64,000 nt of DNA from Leptomonas pyrrhocoris (GCF_001293395.1 NW_015438367.1:446357-510356), one strand, 5' to 3'. Counted from the first letter of the stretch, positions 50,101-59,381 are shown. Numbers and translations are program-made. The notes: generated by a model from the letters alone, not told the origin.

Positions 50101-53100
50101 TTTTTGACCCTACCCAGGGCAGCCGCGAGCGGAAAGGAACGACAAGGTCGCGGTCATGCAGCCGTTACTGGACAGTCGTCGCTCGTACCGACCAGTATGG
50201 CCCGTCTGCCAAACAAAACAACGCCGCCCGGTAACCGTGCTGCGTCCATGCGGTCTGCGTTGTGGGTCCGCCTGGGCACCTATCTACACGGTAGAGGACA
50301 CCAGGACAACGCGGTCGAGACACCATCACACGAACAAATGGCAGCAGCGGCTATCGCAGGAAAGACGACGACTGCTGCTGCTGCTGCTGCCCGAGACACA
50401 GACGGTCAAACCGGTAGCCCTCGGACACCCCCTCCACCACCGCCGTTGTTGTCATCGTCGTCATCGTCGCCGTGGCGTCGCGATCGGACACATGCAACAG
50501 TGAAGTCCAACTCCGAGGCGTCAGAGCCACGGAGCAGTGAGGGGCAGCGCACACGCGGCGGCGGCGCGTTGTTCTCGCGGACCGGATCGCCTTTATCGCG
50601 AGCCCCGCAGAGACTCCCCGAAGAGGTCGTTGTGAATCCGCTGACCATCTTGGCGATGGCGCACGACGAGGCCATGCGACAGCGACCACAGTCACCACCA
50701 CCGCCGCTGCAGGAGCAGGACCCGCAGACCGCCTTCACACCGCCCCCCTCTCCACGACGGTCAGAGGCAGCGCCGTCCACCGCAATCGTAGCAGCTGCCT
50801 TGCTGCCGCTCACCATCTCCGGCACCTACGGTGATGAGCAGGCTATGCAGGAGGCGTGCCTACAGTTGCTGCTGCGGGATGGCATTCCGTGCGAGGCCTG
50901 CTGCATGGGCAACTCCGCGAACCACGTCTTGCGTCACTATGTGCTGCCTGACACGGCCGACGCCCCGCTTGCGGAGGAGCTCGACACCACAGAAAAGATC
51001 GCCGCCACAGCCGCGGTGCACTACATGGTAAAGACGCCGCCGCCCACGCCGCACAATGAAGGGGCAGCTTCGGCGAAGCGCGGGAACAAGGGTAACGCGT
51101 CCGATACACCCCTCGCAACGCCGTCCCCCTCTCCCGCTGCCCACAATTCGCACGCACGTCCTGGTGCGGTGAAGAGTGCGAGCTGCACGACACGGTTTGG
51201 ACGTCTGCGTCTGGTGCGCATTCCACGCCGGGCGAACAGCTACGTCTTGGAGTTCGTGTACACCCACCAAGGGCTGCCCATGCCGCCACGGATGCAGGCG
51301 GCGCTGACGGGGAGACCGGAGGAGTCCCTCACGTCGACACCGCGGAAGACAAACTTGGAACAAATGGTCGACGCGTTGCCGTCCGTGCATGGCGTCGCCG
51401 GCCGCGGTGGGACGCGGACGCAGGGGCCGCTGAAGGAGCACCGCCTCTTTGCGATTCCCCTCCACGAGCCGTCCTTGCATCTGCACCTGCACGTGCTGGA
51501 GGAGGGGATTCCAGACATGGCGACGCCTGTCGCCGCCACCTCGGATGCACCGGCAGACGCGACTGACACGATGCTGACGGATAGCTCACGGGCGGGTTTG
51601 CCAGCAGCTTCCTCTCACCTCTGCGTCGCTCGTCGCTTTGAGGCAGGGTCGCAGATCGTGCTCGAGGTGCAGGGACTGCCCTACACCACGTCCACCCGTC
51701 GCCCACTCGTCGTTGCTGCGGCGGCAACGGAGACGAAGACGAAGTCGCAGTCCAGCAGCAAAAAGCAGCAGAAAGCAGCTGATGCGGCGAGAAAATCAAG
51801 CAAACAGACCGCTGCGGCAGGCAATGACAACGAGGGGAGGAACTACTCGCAGCTGTACACGGGCACCAGCAGGGGCGCGTCGAAGGCGTCGACAGCAGCC
51901 CATGCGAGTGCGGAACCGTTGCCCTTACCAGCACCGCCCACAGCTGGATGGAGTGACCTGGTGCTGGCGAAGCGCTTGAGCGGCGGTGGTGAGCTTATGC
52001 TGCCCTCCTCCTGCATTCTGGCCAACAAAGGCTGCTGCTCGCTGGTGTTGCGCTTTCCCCATCCCTTCTTCACCTCGATGACGCGCACGGAGGGCATTGA
52101 GGCGATCGTGGGTGCGCTGTGCGGCATCTTGCGGCCGGCCCTGACGGTGCCGGAGGTGCGACTGTCCGCGCCGTCTACGCGGTCGCCGTCCAAGAAGAGT
52201 GCCGCAGCGCGCCGTCGCAGCTCCACCTCGCCCGGCGTGACGTCTGTGGGGGCCGACAGGGACCGCACCCGCAGTAGCAGCAACAGCGGTAGGGGCCACA
52301 CGCGTCGTCGCAGCAGCGTGTCGCACTCGCCGCTACAAGACGACGGCAACAGGGCGGTGGAGCTGGAGGTGATGACGTACGCGCACGTGCCCTACACGAT
52401 GTTTGCCGCGGAGACACCGACGGCGGGACGGGGTGAAGGAATCGCAGCCAGTTCCGCTGTGAGAGTAGAAAGAAGTGCGTCATCGTCGGCCGTTGCGGGG
52501 CGGGCTGCACAGGCGCCGTCGTCGTCGCACTCTGCCTCGATGGCGCGCAGCGACTCCCTCGACGGACTTATGGGGCCAGGCGGTGGGATGCTCGGGCACA
52601 CGCTCCAAAGCAGCTGCAGCGCAGCCCACGAGAAACGCGCGACGGCCGCCGCCACCGCCGCCGGGGCTATGCCGGCGACGCCGGTGCGGACACCGCGAGG
52701 GAGCACCGCAACGGTGACGGCGGAACCCGCGGCGGAGCCGCAGAACGGGGCGACGCTGCAGGTCCAATTCCACTGGATCTCCACGCCGCCCGACGTCGAG
52801 CCGCCCCCACGTGGTGGCACCAACATGAAAAGCAGCGGCACACCGCACACCAGTTTTGGCGAGCCGGACCGGTCGGAGGAGGCACAGAAGGAGCTCCCTC
52901 GTGCCCCGCACCGAGACAACGGTGTGCACGGCTTTGGCCACTCTCCACGGCGCAGGGCGGACGAAGGCGTCCGGCAGCAGTTGCGATCGGCTCTGGGTGT
53001 TCTGGCGCACCTTTCATACGTTTTCGTCGAGGGCCGTCCTTCCTCGTCTGCGTTCACCACAGCGGAGTCGTCGCTGGCAGACTTCCAGCCGCGCGAGCAT

Positions 53101-54006
53101 CACGGGCATACTCGTGGGGGGACAACTGGTGGGCTGGCGCAGCATCTGACCCCGAGCGGCGGCACCCACGCAAGTCGGTACAAAGACGCCGTCGCCGTCG
53201 CCGCCCTGCTACGCCAGCTGGACACCTACCGTCAGCGTATTCGCCGTCTGTTCCGTCAGCAGCTGTATGACGCCGAGGATGTCTTGGGCGACGAGGTTCA
53301 GCTTGGCGGACCCGAGCGCGGGGCTCACGTGCGGATGGTGCAGGCAGAGGTGAAGCGGGCTATTGGGCTGCCCAGCGGCATGCTTGGGCACACAATGACA
53401 GACGACGGGGCATCCTTCTCCGTAGACGGGTCACCCGCTCGCCTGGGTGTTACCGACAACGGTCGCCGAGGCGCGAACACCAGCGGTGGTGGTGCTCGTG
53501 GGACGCACGCCCTGCTCTCGTTAGCAAGCGGCGAGAGCGGCCCCGACACGCAGGTGACAATTCCGGAGGCGCGTGAGGCTTGCGGGGCGACGGTGCCGTG
53601 GAGCATTTGGCAGTGGGCATACCGCTGGTCCCGCCTGCGTCATCTCCTCCTGCACCCGCTCCAACACGCACCGAATCATGCTCCTGTGGTGACACCGAGT
53701 GGCGGTGGGTCAATCGCAAAGGTGGACGCCCCTGCGGCGTGGTTGCCGGTGGACGAGTGGGTGTCGGAGACGTCCGTCGCGGCGCACGCGGGACACGTTC
53801 TGGCCGCGCCAGCTTCACTCCCCGAGGCGACCTCTGCCCGTTACGCGTCATCGTCCTCCAGTTCCAGTGAGGGCTACGCGATGGAGGGGGATTGGTTGAG
53901 TGAGGCGAGGCTTGCAGCGCGACCGAAGCGGGTGTGGCTGCCGGATGTGTTGTCCAGCACCATCCCGTCTTACCTGGAGAGTTGCGCCGCGGACTACGCT
54001 ACGTGA
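44185..54006 (+). CDS. Giant kinesin-like protein (3273 aa)
   Basis: Microtubule motor with a centrally placed, expanded motor domain. The first 590 residues are Ser/Thr/Ala-rich and basic. The motor begins with VVHVRIRPVLP at 600, then a low-complexity insert of about 400 residues before YRFEFVHDEEATQADVF (about 1030). The P-loop is GPTGSGKT at 1068-1075 (usually GQTGSGKT); a second insert (about 1080-1235) follows. Switch I is NDTSSRSH at 1411-1418, switch II VDLAGCE at 1474-1480, and the microtubule-binding end YRDSKLTRLLRPCLEGG. The motor ends near 1565. Coiled-coil segments lie at about 1711-1830 and 1880-1950; the remaining 1300 residues are low-complexity with conserved-looking islands. 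All catalytic motifs are present, so it may be an active motor. It is an orphan kinesin, family unknown. Confidence 0.93.
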   Translation: MKATTSLRQKVVNRSGADKPTGNGRRPAADTAANNGRSDGANRSASAGRTGGTPSLSRRRGLSAGSSSDSRTTGKTQQKSPNSHSPHGTTATKSVTPRSGVSTSSPPPKLLLTIPRLRPGAPRPALADHSDSSRPRDSPTPALVGAAATGTFPKSRVSAGAGTGLQRHSIPADPRQVMQRQPGSLSTSFKACSTVGATSPSGTTGPILNLKDEANTKATLQVTPATASTRNVVSGSLAKPMLSTSHVIVEKDGVARTEAAANTTASSAPTPVPQKDADDIDMLDMGLALRLGDLPSVPAAADPATFQVEQAPPYVAGTPPFRGMRRRSSVWSSEKTTRSQVISGSGATLPPAATSRRQTLDSDDGVVLRSAEAVGAADATSSAFAANAVAAVSPTKTPSTASNSPVKLVSAHLVSSSTSTAKVGSAPTNRRRRRSTENTGALRQTGKSPNAKTNVGKASAAPTLQKTHDMDQQVSASSEKNLQRKSSDSGAASGLPSSSHSPAKTEAAGTALAAGGPASSSRTPQKSAPPRPASKTSEGHLNHKQRSGTPSNANVNTPTTTASYPSTPRTQNAPQTTLRNPRAAAMLSQMLSVVRPMAPVVHVRIRPVLPSFGETTRQRHVYLLDHENVMITGTRFGFGGKSAATSAAAGNSLLFPTTDYVAAKHIGADTRGGSSGGTGRSHEGFLSTGSSVVMANSANGGWQDRKGALSPRRGIAAVASGSAGEDGAGSLISPIAAPLCDGIPALLMSPSENPPPLHDIAHPAALAETKRRQSRSSSNATLGSARLQSLLIPGAIPSVGASHHPRTTSWLSQGSEDVAVGSRLSYGSHSTSPPQSGLPPGGGSASLMSAVSTPRARPRLAAFTALPEDTTLSPATTPRGLTAGNPAAGAVEENRGRGGRRTSALMQLSVSLSAMTAPGSRATTRKNSMVSGSSLAGPQKSGRAAANGERRLTARSALGASVSVSAVSTLTLTKLELKSPAAVEERRRSRSPPQRDLLTGNSTFADAPPDVAAATNTNTPRTNGTEQHYRFEFVHDEEATQADVFEESVLRFADEALLAQNVAIICYGPTGSGKTYSMMGSQAQASSTGAATAGGGGVASKSSSKSFNAHGNAAKSGNKMVNGHHTPLKTASSDNARSTSVAEGKRRLADDSIASGGARADSTSRRDPSVGLVMDDEDDEEGNTWPQLGSSWQCGYTDRFTKSAATAKESLADAEGDGGDGWHRHSHAAVRTAGNMMTSASMMEMGILPRLVHTLLERRGEAITIRRESGGGRDNGGGGGGGASATAGSTSNSPQPTPRPASASKATSLSLTLRDLTFYGIELYMDHLCDLLDPGKRPIQTVSDTGGLEALCQRINEARDYRINGIRGGASQVCVTSPRAGGGMPITSLADLRRAYRLAHDNRVTSRHAQNDTSSRSHAIFLLQLDFDLVESRVEAAQKQQQRRHDATAGTATEDTAETPAETVQRVHSYVAMVDLAGCERVKQTKVEGVALREAQYINKSLSALSSVVLSLHRNNAHVPYRDSKLTRLLRPCLEGGRVLTLVHVAPCSSTETVNTLKFADQIRHTHIPTHALTPTSSKHRELLDVFADLIDPMQGLWEAQVRHAQSQLSRLCADTRLAYFSRAMGAVSRHGPTDHGLSSRSVPSDTVSEVSALTDVDDSTSLSPGDVSLEEGPPPLTCDATEKERRGFALHSLLHRLMGPIHQHQRTSMRDAIRDIRRRKEHKIASYELQLQQRIEKLQSTVEKLTATNARLASENSTPLPRDPYALELNRQLRDTSEQINEATKEQAALSTLSAALRQRLVNQDMLETTVDEQLRKVQHRTAQALQTLSAAAAAHPPGVMPSPPAVILSNLSSPREPTLPTGSLVPAVMAMETDDDPELRDIAHQQISLAKELAALRLEAACFEIGTGVWEGLWTRAMRKEIVTALEVEVFAMERILLDRRALSLMLMDDKDGDEEDGDEAGTAGRFAEAFLTLPRAAASGKERQGRGHAAVTGQSSLVPTSMARLPNKTTPPGNRAASMRSALWVRLGTYLHGRGHQDNAVETPSHEQMAAAAIAGKTTTAAAAAARDTDGQTGSPRTPPPPPPLLSSSSSSPWRRDRTHATVKSNSEASEPRSSEGQRTRGGGALFSRTGSPLSRAPQRLPEEVVVNPLTILAMAHDEAMRQRPQSPPPPLQEQDPQTAFTPPPSPRRSEAAPSTAIVAAALLPLTISGTYGDEQAMQEACLQLLLRDGIPCEACCMGNSANHVLRHYVLPDTADAPLAEELDTTEKIAATAAVHYMVKTPPPTPHNEGAASAKRGNKGNASDTPLATPSPSPAAHNSHARPGAVKSASCTTRFGRLRLVRIPRRANSYVLEFVYTHQGLPMPPRMQAALTGRPEESLTSTPRKTNLEQMVDALPSVHGVAGRGGTRTQGPLKEHRLFAIPLHEPSLHLHLHVLEEGIPDMATPVAATSDAPADATDTMLTDSSRAGLPAASSHLCVARRFEAGSQIVLEVQGLPYTTSTRRPLVVAAAATETKTKSQSSSKKQQKAADAARKSSKQTAAAGNDNEGRNYSQLYTGTSRGASKASTAAHASAEPLPLPAPPTAGWSDLVLAKRLSGGGELMLPSSCILANKGCCSLVLRFPHPFFTSMTRTEGIEAIVGALCGILRPALTVPEVRLSAPSTRSPSKKSAAARRRSSTSPGVTSVGADRDRTRSSSNSGRGHTRRRSSVSHSPLQDDGNRAVELEVMTYAHVPYTMFAAETPTAGRGEGIAASSAVRVERSASSSAVAGRAAQAPSSSHSASMARSDSLDGLMGPGGGMLGHTLQSSCSAAHEKRATAAATAAGAMPATPVRTPRGSTATVTAEPAAEPQNGATLQVQFHWISTPPDVEPPPRGGTNMKSSGTPHTSFGEPDRSEEAQKELPRAPHRDNGVHGFGHSPRRRADEGVRQQLRSALGVLAHLSYVFVEGRPSSSAFTTAESSLADFQPREHHGHTRGGTTGGLAQHLTPSGGTHASRYKDAVAVAALLRQLDTYRQRIRRLFRQQLYDAEDVLGDEVQLGGPERGAHVRMVQAEVKRAIGLPSGMLGHTMTDDGASFSVDGSPARLGVTDNGRRGANTSGGGARGTHALLSLASGESGPDTQVTIPEAREACGATVPWSIWQWAYRWSRLRHLLLHPLQHAPNHAPVVTPSGGGSIAKVDAPAAWLPVDEWVSETSVAAHAGHVLAAPASLPEATSARYASSSSSSSEGYAMEGDWLSEARLAARPKRVWLPDVLSSTIPSYLESCAADYAT

Positions 54007-54812
54007 ATTGTACTGCGCTTTTTTCTTCTTCTCCTGTCTTCAACGTGCTTTGCATACTATAAGAACGAAGCGCTCATCCTTTGGATAGCTGCCGATAAAA
54101 AACTCTCTTTGTTTTTATGTTGCTTCGCTGGAGTGGATTTACCCATCAGCAGCAGGGAAGTGAAACGAAGTTGTGCACCTCAACTGTAACCCGCTTTACC
54201 CCCAATACATCTAGATAGCTGTCTCAGCGGCAGCACGCAGATACAACACCGATGATAACAACAATGAAGCAAAGAGCGAGAACAGTGCGCCTCGCGGGTG
54301 CAAAACACCTCCGTGAAGCGCCGGGTAAACCAAACTCCAACCTCGTTCAAAAGAGTCCCGCACAAGGAACAACCAGGAGGTTTTTTCTCTAAAGCTGGCT
54401 GGTAGTGAAGCCCCTTACGTCACCTTCTTTTTAGTTGTTGTTACCACAATGTGTGAACATGTGAGCTCTACAATAATGTGTGTTTCCTGTCTCTTTTCCC
54501 GACACCTCGTCTCCGCATCCTTCCTTCTCTTATTCTCCCCGATTTTGAAACGGTATTTACATGCGGCTTCGCATTCCGGTTACATTGGTGCCGTTCACGC
54601 GTTGGCGCACCGTTGAAATAGGAGACAAAAAGCTCGCCCCTCTACACAACACTCCTCTACCCATCAAAGTTACTTCTCACTCTTTTCCACGCGTTGTCCC
54701 TCCCTCCGCCCGACCAAGGCATACGCATTCATCACGTCGCTTCCCCATCACTTCTCGCATATATATATATTTCGTTTTGTCATTGCCGTCGCCTACCTAC
54801 ACAGCCCGAACC
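54007..54812 (+). other. Intergenic spacer and 5' region of the decarboxylase gene
   Basis: No separate gene. T/C-rich tract at 54481-54552, AT run at 54759-54770. The tract has no AG until 54620, which matters for choosing the decarboxylase start. Confidence 0.65.
54620..54621 (+). promoter_or_regulatory. Predicted spliced-leader acceptor AG deciding the decarboxylase start
   Basis: This is the first AG after the strong pyrimidine tract at 54481-54540; no AG occurs between 54481 and 54619. Trans-splicing here would remove the upstream in-frame ATG at 54561 and make the ATG at 54813 the start. Later AGs (54717-54718, 54803-54804) would have the same effect. Confidence 0.55.
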
Positions 54813-55325
54813 ATGTCCATTCCGTTGACGGTGGAGGACTTCATCGGCACCGAGCTCATCTACACCTACGACAACGGGTGGGAGTATGAGCTGTACGTGA
54901 AGAACAGGGACACCATCGACTATCGCATTTTCTCCGGCATGGTCGGGGGACGTTGGGTGAAGGATCAGAAGGTGTTCCTCGACATGCTTCTCCCCGGCGT
55001 GTTCAAGCTGTCGTGGTCGGAGCCGACGGGCACAGATGTGAGTCTGTGCTTTATGCTGGCGGAGAAGCGCACCCACGGCACCATTTTCTTTCCCAAGTGG
55101 GTGCATGATTTTCCCGCGATCACGGTCTGCTACCAGAACGACTACATTCCGTTGATGGAGGAGTCGCGTTTAAAGTACGACACCTACCCGAAGTTCGACG
55201 TCTCGGAGTTCTCGACGATTACCTTCATGAAGAACTGTGGCGCGAATAACGAGAAGGTCGTCGCGCAGGCGCCGTACGATGGCATGGCTGACGATATTCG
55301 CAGCGGTAAACTCACCTTTAACTAG
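54813..55325 (+). CDS. padC: Phenolic acid decarboxylase (PadC family)
   Basis: The enzyme removes CO2 from hydroxycinnamic acids (ferulic, p-coumaric, caffeic) to give vinyl phenols. The 170-residue protein matches bacterial and fungal PadC along its whole length: [81 protein letters not shown] and the end [15 protein letters not shown]. Residues corresponding to the catalytic set of the B. subtilis enzyme are kept: Y17, Y19, R47 and E70. The length equals the bacterial one. Such a bacterial-type enzyme in a trypanosomatid suggests horizontal acquisition (inference). The open frame has an earlier ATG at 54561, giving an Arg-rich extension, but splice signals favour 54813. Confidence 0.92.
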   Translation: MSIPLTVEDFIGTELIYTYDNGWEYELYVKNRDTIDYRIFSGMVGGRWVKDQKVFLDMLLPGVFKLSWSEPTGTDVSLCFMLAEKRTHGTIFFPKWVHDFPAITVCYQNDYIPLMEESRLKYDTYPKFDVSEFSTITFMKNCGANNEKVVAQAPYDGMADDIRSGKLTFN

Positions 55326-56294
55326 GAGTTTTTATTATTATTATTTATTTCCATTCTTTATTTCACTGGTTGTCACGCTGGCTGTTAGAGAACAAAGGTG
55401 CGCGCCCTTCACACCAGTGAGTAGGCGCAGCCCTTTTCTCTTTTCTCGCCTTGCCAGCAAACTTGTTTATTTGAAAATTTTATCGTATATGTGATCTTTG
55501 TTTTTTCATTCTTCATTGCTTCCTTTGGCCAAAAGGGAGAAGAAAAGGACGATATTAACATGAACGCTTCCCAACACACTCACATACACACACAAATAGA
55601 GACATTTACGTTGCATATGCCCATCGATTAAATCGGACCTCCCAATGCAGTCTTCTGCTGTTTCTTCTTCCACTCCCTTTTTGTTTTTGCAGTTTGCTGT
55701 GTTTCGAACCTTTCGGTGTTTGCTGCTCGTACGACAGCGCATTCCTCAATGTTCCTCGCTTCTTCTCTAGATTGTTTTATCTTGTTCTCGTTTCCTTTTC
55801 CATTTTGGCGTGTTCAAGGACGCTCTTCTCAAAAATAAAACCCCTTTGTCCTAAAAAGAAACATAGATGCTGCTTTCTAAACATCTTGTGCTCGCGGGAG
55901 ATCCACCGTGGAGGTGGCGCTTTCTCAGATAGAATGAGGAAAAGACCAATGAAGGTCTATTGAACCCAATCTGACGGACTGCTGCCGATACCGCATGTCA
56001 GACTCCACGGCGTTCACTCGCTCTGGACCTTTTCTTCTTCTTCTGCTCAAAGGTTATTCGACAAGTTGTGCCTCTTCTCCCTTCAACTCTGTTCGCTCTT
56101 TTGCTCTCCCTCCTTCTTCTTATGAAGGGCCGCATCGTCCATCTTCACGGAGCGAAGGACGTGCGCTGTGTGTGTGTATGTGTGTGTGTTGCGGCATCAA
56201 CTTCCCATAAGAAGGACACGTTTCCATTGCGCTGTGTTGAAGAGGTGCATAGAGCTCTGCTGGACTTCTGCTTTGCAAATCGTACGGCAACGCC
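55326..56294 (+). other. Intergenic spacer
   Basis: No gene is seen. AT-rich 3' part (TTA/TAT repeats near 55330-55350), T/C-rich blocks near 55650-55690 and 56030-56120, and a GT-rich stretch at about 56166-56190. Confidence 0.6.
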
Positions 56295-59096
56295 ATGAGC
56301 AGCTCGTCAGAGGAGGAGGGGAGACCTGCAGCTGGCGTGCGCAAGTTCAAGCTCGACAACAGCGAGAGCAGCAGCAGCAGCAGCGTTGACGGCGATGTCG
56401 ACCGTGCCAACGGTGCAACGGCGAAGCGCCATGCCTCCGCTTCGACGGCCAACGCTGGTGGCGGTGCCGCCACGACTCGACATCGCGCCGGCTCTCTCAG
56501 CTCACTCGATCTGTCCACGTCTTCGTCCAACTCGTCTTCTTCGTCTTTTGGTGTTCTTGCCCTCCCTGCTGCGTTTCGCAGCGCGGCCGCCGTGTCCGCC
56601 GCAGTACAGAAACAGCTGCGTCACGGCAGCCGTAGCAGCAGCAGTGCGGCTGAGGACGTCGATAAACCTCCGCAGCTGACGCGAAGCGTAGGGGGAGAGG
56701 AAACAGCAGCAGCAACACTTGCTGTCACCGCATCTGAGGTGGCGTCGGATGGTGCATCGCGGCTGAGGCAAATAAAGGAAGAAGAGATCCCTGACAAAAC
56801 AGCTGGAACTGCCATCACGAGCACTCTCAATAGCGGCTCGGCTGCTGCCGCTGCGCTACCCGCCGCGCCCGCTGTGGAGTCCGACACGACGAAAAGCTCC
56901 CCTGCCTCCGCCTCCAGTCCCAGCTTTCGCGCCGGTGCGGACTTCTTCTTCAAGCGGCACGGGACGCCTCCTCGACGCACGAGCACGCCTGGCACACAGG
57001 AGAGCTCGGCGCCGGCTGCCGTGGCTCAATTTGCGGTACCGGCAGGCAGCGACGGCGGGGACAGCAGCACCGCTGCGAGCGGGAAGGACAGCGTAGCTGC
57101 CACAACGCATCCTCGACCGACAAGGACCTCCCACAGCATCGCTGCCGTGCCTGCACCGGTGTCGAGTGGTGCGGAGAGACGCGAGCCGCCCGTGACTTCG
57201 CCTTTGACTGCTATCCAAGCTGCTCGTGATCGCCCGACACCGGCAAGTGGGCCTTCAGCCGTGCGTAAATTCCCAGTGATGGGTGACCGCCCATCGCACG
57301 CGACGGCGGCGTCCATCGGCACCTCTTCACGCACTTCCACAACGGCAGCAGCGCCACCGCTGTCATCGCCTCCTCCGCTGAAGGCACCTCCAGTGACGGC
57401 CGCCGCCGCCGCCGTGTCAAAGAGGGCAGCTGTGGCGGTGCCACCTGCGCTGCAGATAAGAAAAGTAGCGACTGATCTGGACAGCGGTGCGGAGGAATCG
57501 ACAGGTGGGCATGCACCGCGAGCTACGTTGGCTGCCGGGCCGACCAAGGACACGGAGGCGCTACCGGCAGCAGCAAAGTCGTCTGCACGTGCATCGACGT
57601 CAGAGGCAAGTGTCTTTGGCGCAGCCCTTGCTACACGACCGGAAACCTCACAGGAGGAAACTGCAAATCAAAGTGCCATCCCCAACAACAACCCAGGCAG
57701 CCCCTCGCTTTCCGGTCCTTCCGGCAACCTCGCCTACAACCGCGTCAGCGCCCGCGGCATCGGTTCAGTCCCTGCGAGCGTCATCGCGGCTCCTTCGCGG
57801 CCACGGCGACGCGCGCTTCCCACCGAGCACACGATGTCCGGCGAAGCAGCGGCGGAGGGATCGGGGCCCATCCCATCAACGCACCGATCGACTCCTTCCA
57901 CGAACGAGCCGCCAACGGAAAGTGGAGCACCGGCCGAGAAGGAGAAGGCGAACACAGACGAAGTTACACTGTCTCCACCGTTGGTGTCTACCGCGGTTAC
58001 GGGGCAGACTGCCGCTCCGCCACATCGCCCGCAGCGCCGGGCTCCACGCATGCCACATACGCCCAGTTTACCCCCTCCAACACTTTTAGAAGATGAAGAC
58101 GGAGACGCAGAGGCCGCGAAGACAACGAATCCCGCTCCCACCAACGCTGCATCTACACGAGCAGCAACGCAGGTAAAAGGGACCGCAGAGGAGGTCCAAC
58201 AAGCACCGGCGCGCTTCTCTTCTTCCTCATCACCACCGACTCAGGACGCTTCTTACCCCCTCTCGCCACCCTCCTCATCGCCACCCACCGCCTATCGCGC
58301 AAGCTCGGCGGCAACCGCAGCTCTTCAGCGGCAACTTGAGGCCGCACTCGTCATCTACGACGATCGTGTGCCGCCGGAGTGGCGCACCGGACGTCACGCA
58401 CAGCCGTTCGCCGGTGCCGGTGCGGCTGCGCTCTCGCGAGAGCCGGTGGCGACGTGGATGGTGCTGAGAGAGCCGGTCCGTGACGTGCGGGCTCGCGGCA
58501 CCGCCTCGCACACTCCTTGTCATGTGCCACCGGACAGCAAGGCAAGTGCTCGTGCGAATACGTTCGGCTGCCGCCCCGTGTTGCACATCGCCAATAGACG
58601 ACGTGCCAGTTTTTCATTGCTTCGCACACACGAGCACAGGTCACACCGAGGTGAATTGGGAAAGGACGACGCGGCAGAGATGCTGGAGCGTGCCGCAACC
58701 GGTAGCAGTGGTGCACGCACGCCTCGCAGCAGTACTCACGGTGATCGGCTGACATCATCACGGACACCAAGCCCTCGTGCCACACAGCGCGTCTCGAGCA
58801 CAAGTGGCAGGTCACACGTCAGCGATGCGGTGGTGCAGCAGCTACTCCAGCAATACGGACCTCATGCCCCGCAGAGAGGGAACAGCAAGACAGACGCAAC
58901 AGCTGACGACTCTCTTGACGATGTGCCGGATGCGATGGCCGCGGGAAGAGTCAGTCTGATGCCAGCTCGTGACTTGAACACTGCTAAGATGCGTGACGCG
59001 ACTGCAAAGCGCCCGTCGAGCCCCTCGAAGCGACGAAAAACTGGTGAGGTGGGCGACGTAGATATTCTGAACTACCGCAGCACGCGCAGCCATTGA
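56295..59096 (+). CDS. Ser/Ala/Pro-rich low-complexity protein, possibly nuclear
   Basis: The 933-residue protein is dominated by Ser, Ala, Thr and Pro with no recognised domain. The N-terminus is an acidic Ser cluster (MSSSSEEEGRPAAG, then a poly-Ser run near 26-31), a likely casein-kinase target. The least repetitive part is at about 676-730 (LQRQLEAALVIYDDRVPPEW, then VATWMVLREPVRDVRARG), which may be the functional core. The C-terminal end is basic (AKRPSSPSKRRKTGEVG) and could be a nuclear localisation signal. Strong codon bias and a long open frame on the cluster strand support a real gene. The function cannot be named. Confidence 0.75.
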   Translation: MSSSSEEEGRPAAGVRKFKLDNSESSSSSSVDGDVDRANGATAKRHASASTANAGGGAATTRHRAGSLSSLDLSTSSSNSSSSSFGVLALPAAFRSAAAVSAAVQKQLRHGSRSSSSAAEDVDKPPQLTRSVGGEETAAATLAVTASEVASDGASRLRQIKEEEIPDKTAGTAITSTLNSGSAAAAALPAAPAVESDTTKSSPASASSPSFRAGADFFFKRHGTPPRRTSTPGTQESSAPAAVAQFAVPAGSDGGDSSTAASGKDSVAATTHPRPTRTSHSIAAVPAPVSSGAERREPPVTSPLTAIQAARDRPTPASGPSAVRKFPVMGDRPSHATAASIGTSSRTSTTAAAPPLSSPPPLKAPPVTAAAAAVSKRAAVAVPPALQIRKVATDLDSGAEESTGGHAPRATLAAGPTKDTEALPAAAKSSARASTSEASVFGAALATRPETSQEETANQSAIPNNNPGSPSLSGPSGNLAYNRVSARGIGSVPASVIAAPSRPRRRALPTEHTMSGEAAAEGSGPIPSTHRSTPSTNEPPTESGAPAEKEKANTDEVTLSPPLVSTAVTGQTAAPPHRPQRRAPRMPHTPSLPPPTLLEDEDGDAEAAKTTNPAPTNAASTRAATQVKGTAEEVQQAPARFSSSSSPPTQDASYPLSPPSSSPPTAYRASSAATAALQRQLEAALVIYDDRVPPEWRTGRHAQPFAGAGAAALSREPVATWMVLREPVRDVRARGTASHTPCHVPPDSKASARANTFGCRPVLHIANRRRASFSLLRTHEHRSHRGELGKDDAAEMLERAATGSSGARTPRSSTHGDRLTSSRTPSPRATQRVSSTSGRSHVSDAVVQQLLQQYGPHAPQRGNSKTDATADDSLDDVPDAMAAGRVSLMPARDLNTAKMRDATAKRPSSPSKRRKTGEVGDVDILNYRSTRSH

Positions 59097-59381
59097 TCAT
59101 GAACCGTGCGACCCACTGCTTTCGTCTGCCTTCCCAGGACCTGCTTTTCCTAAGTAGAAGAATTTCGTTGGTGTTCTGCGGCAAGTGTCTTCTTTTGTTT
59201 GTTTTGTTTTGCTACAAAGTCTCATTTTCCTCTGGAAATACACGCAGAACTCACCTTTGATGTTTCTCTCCCTTTTACACACTGCACTTAGAATCCCATC
59301 ACAAACTTACTCAACCAAAAAGGGCGTAGTGAGCGAGGAGGTAAATGATTTCCCTTCTGTACTTTCCGGCCGCTTTTTGCG

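Noticed and set aside
44200-53851. Many long minus-strand open frames opposite the kinesin gene
   Set aside because: They are a by-product of GC-rich codon bias on the + strand; none resembles a known protein and all overlap the kinesin reading frame.
54561-54812. N-terminal extension of the phenolic acid decarboxylase
   Set aside because: The protein family starts at the later ATG (54813), and the first AG after the pyrimidine tract lies downstream of the early ATG.
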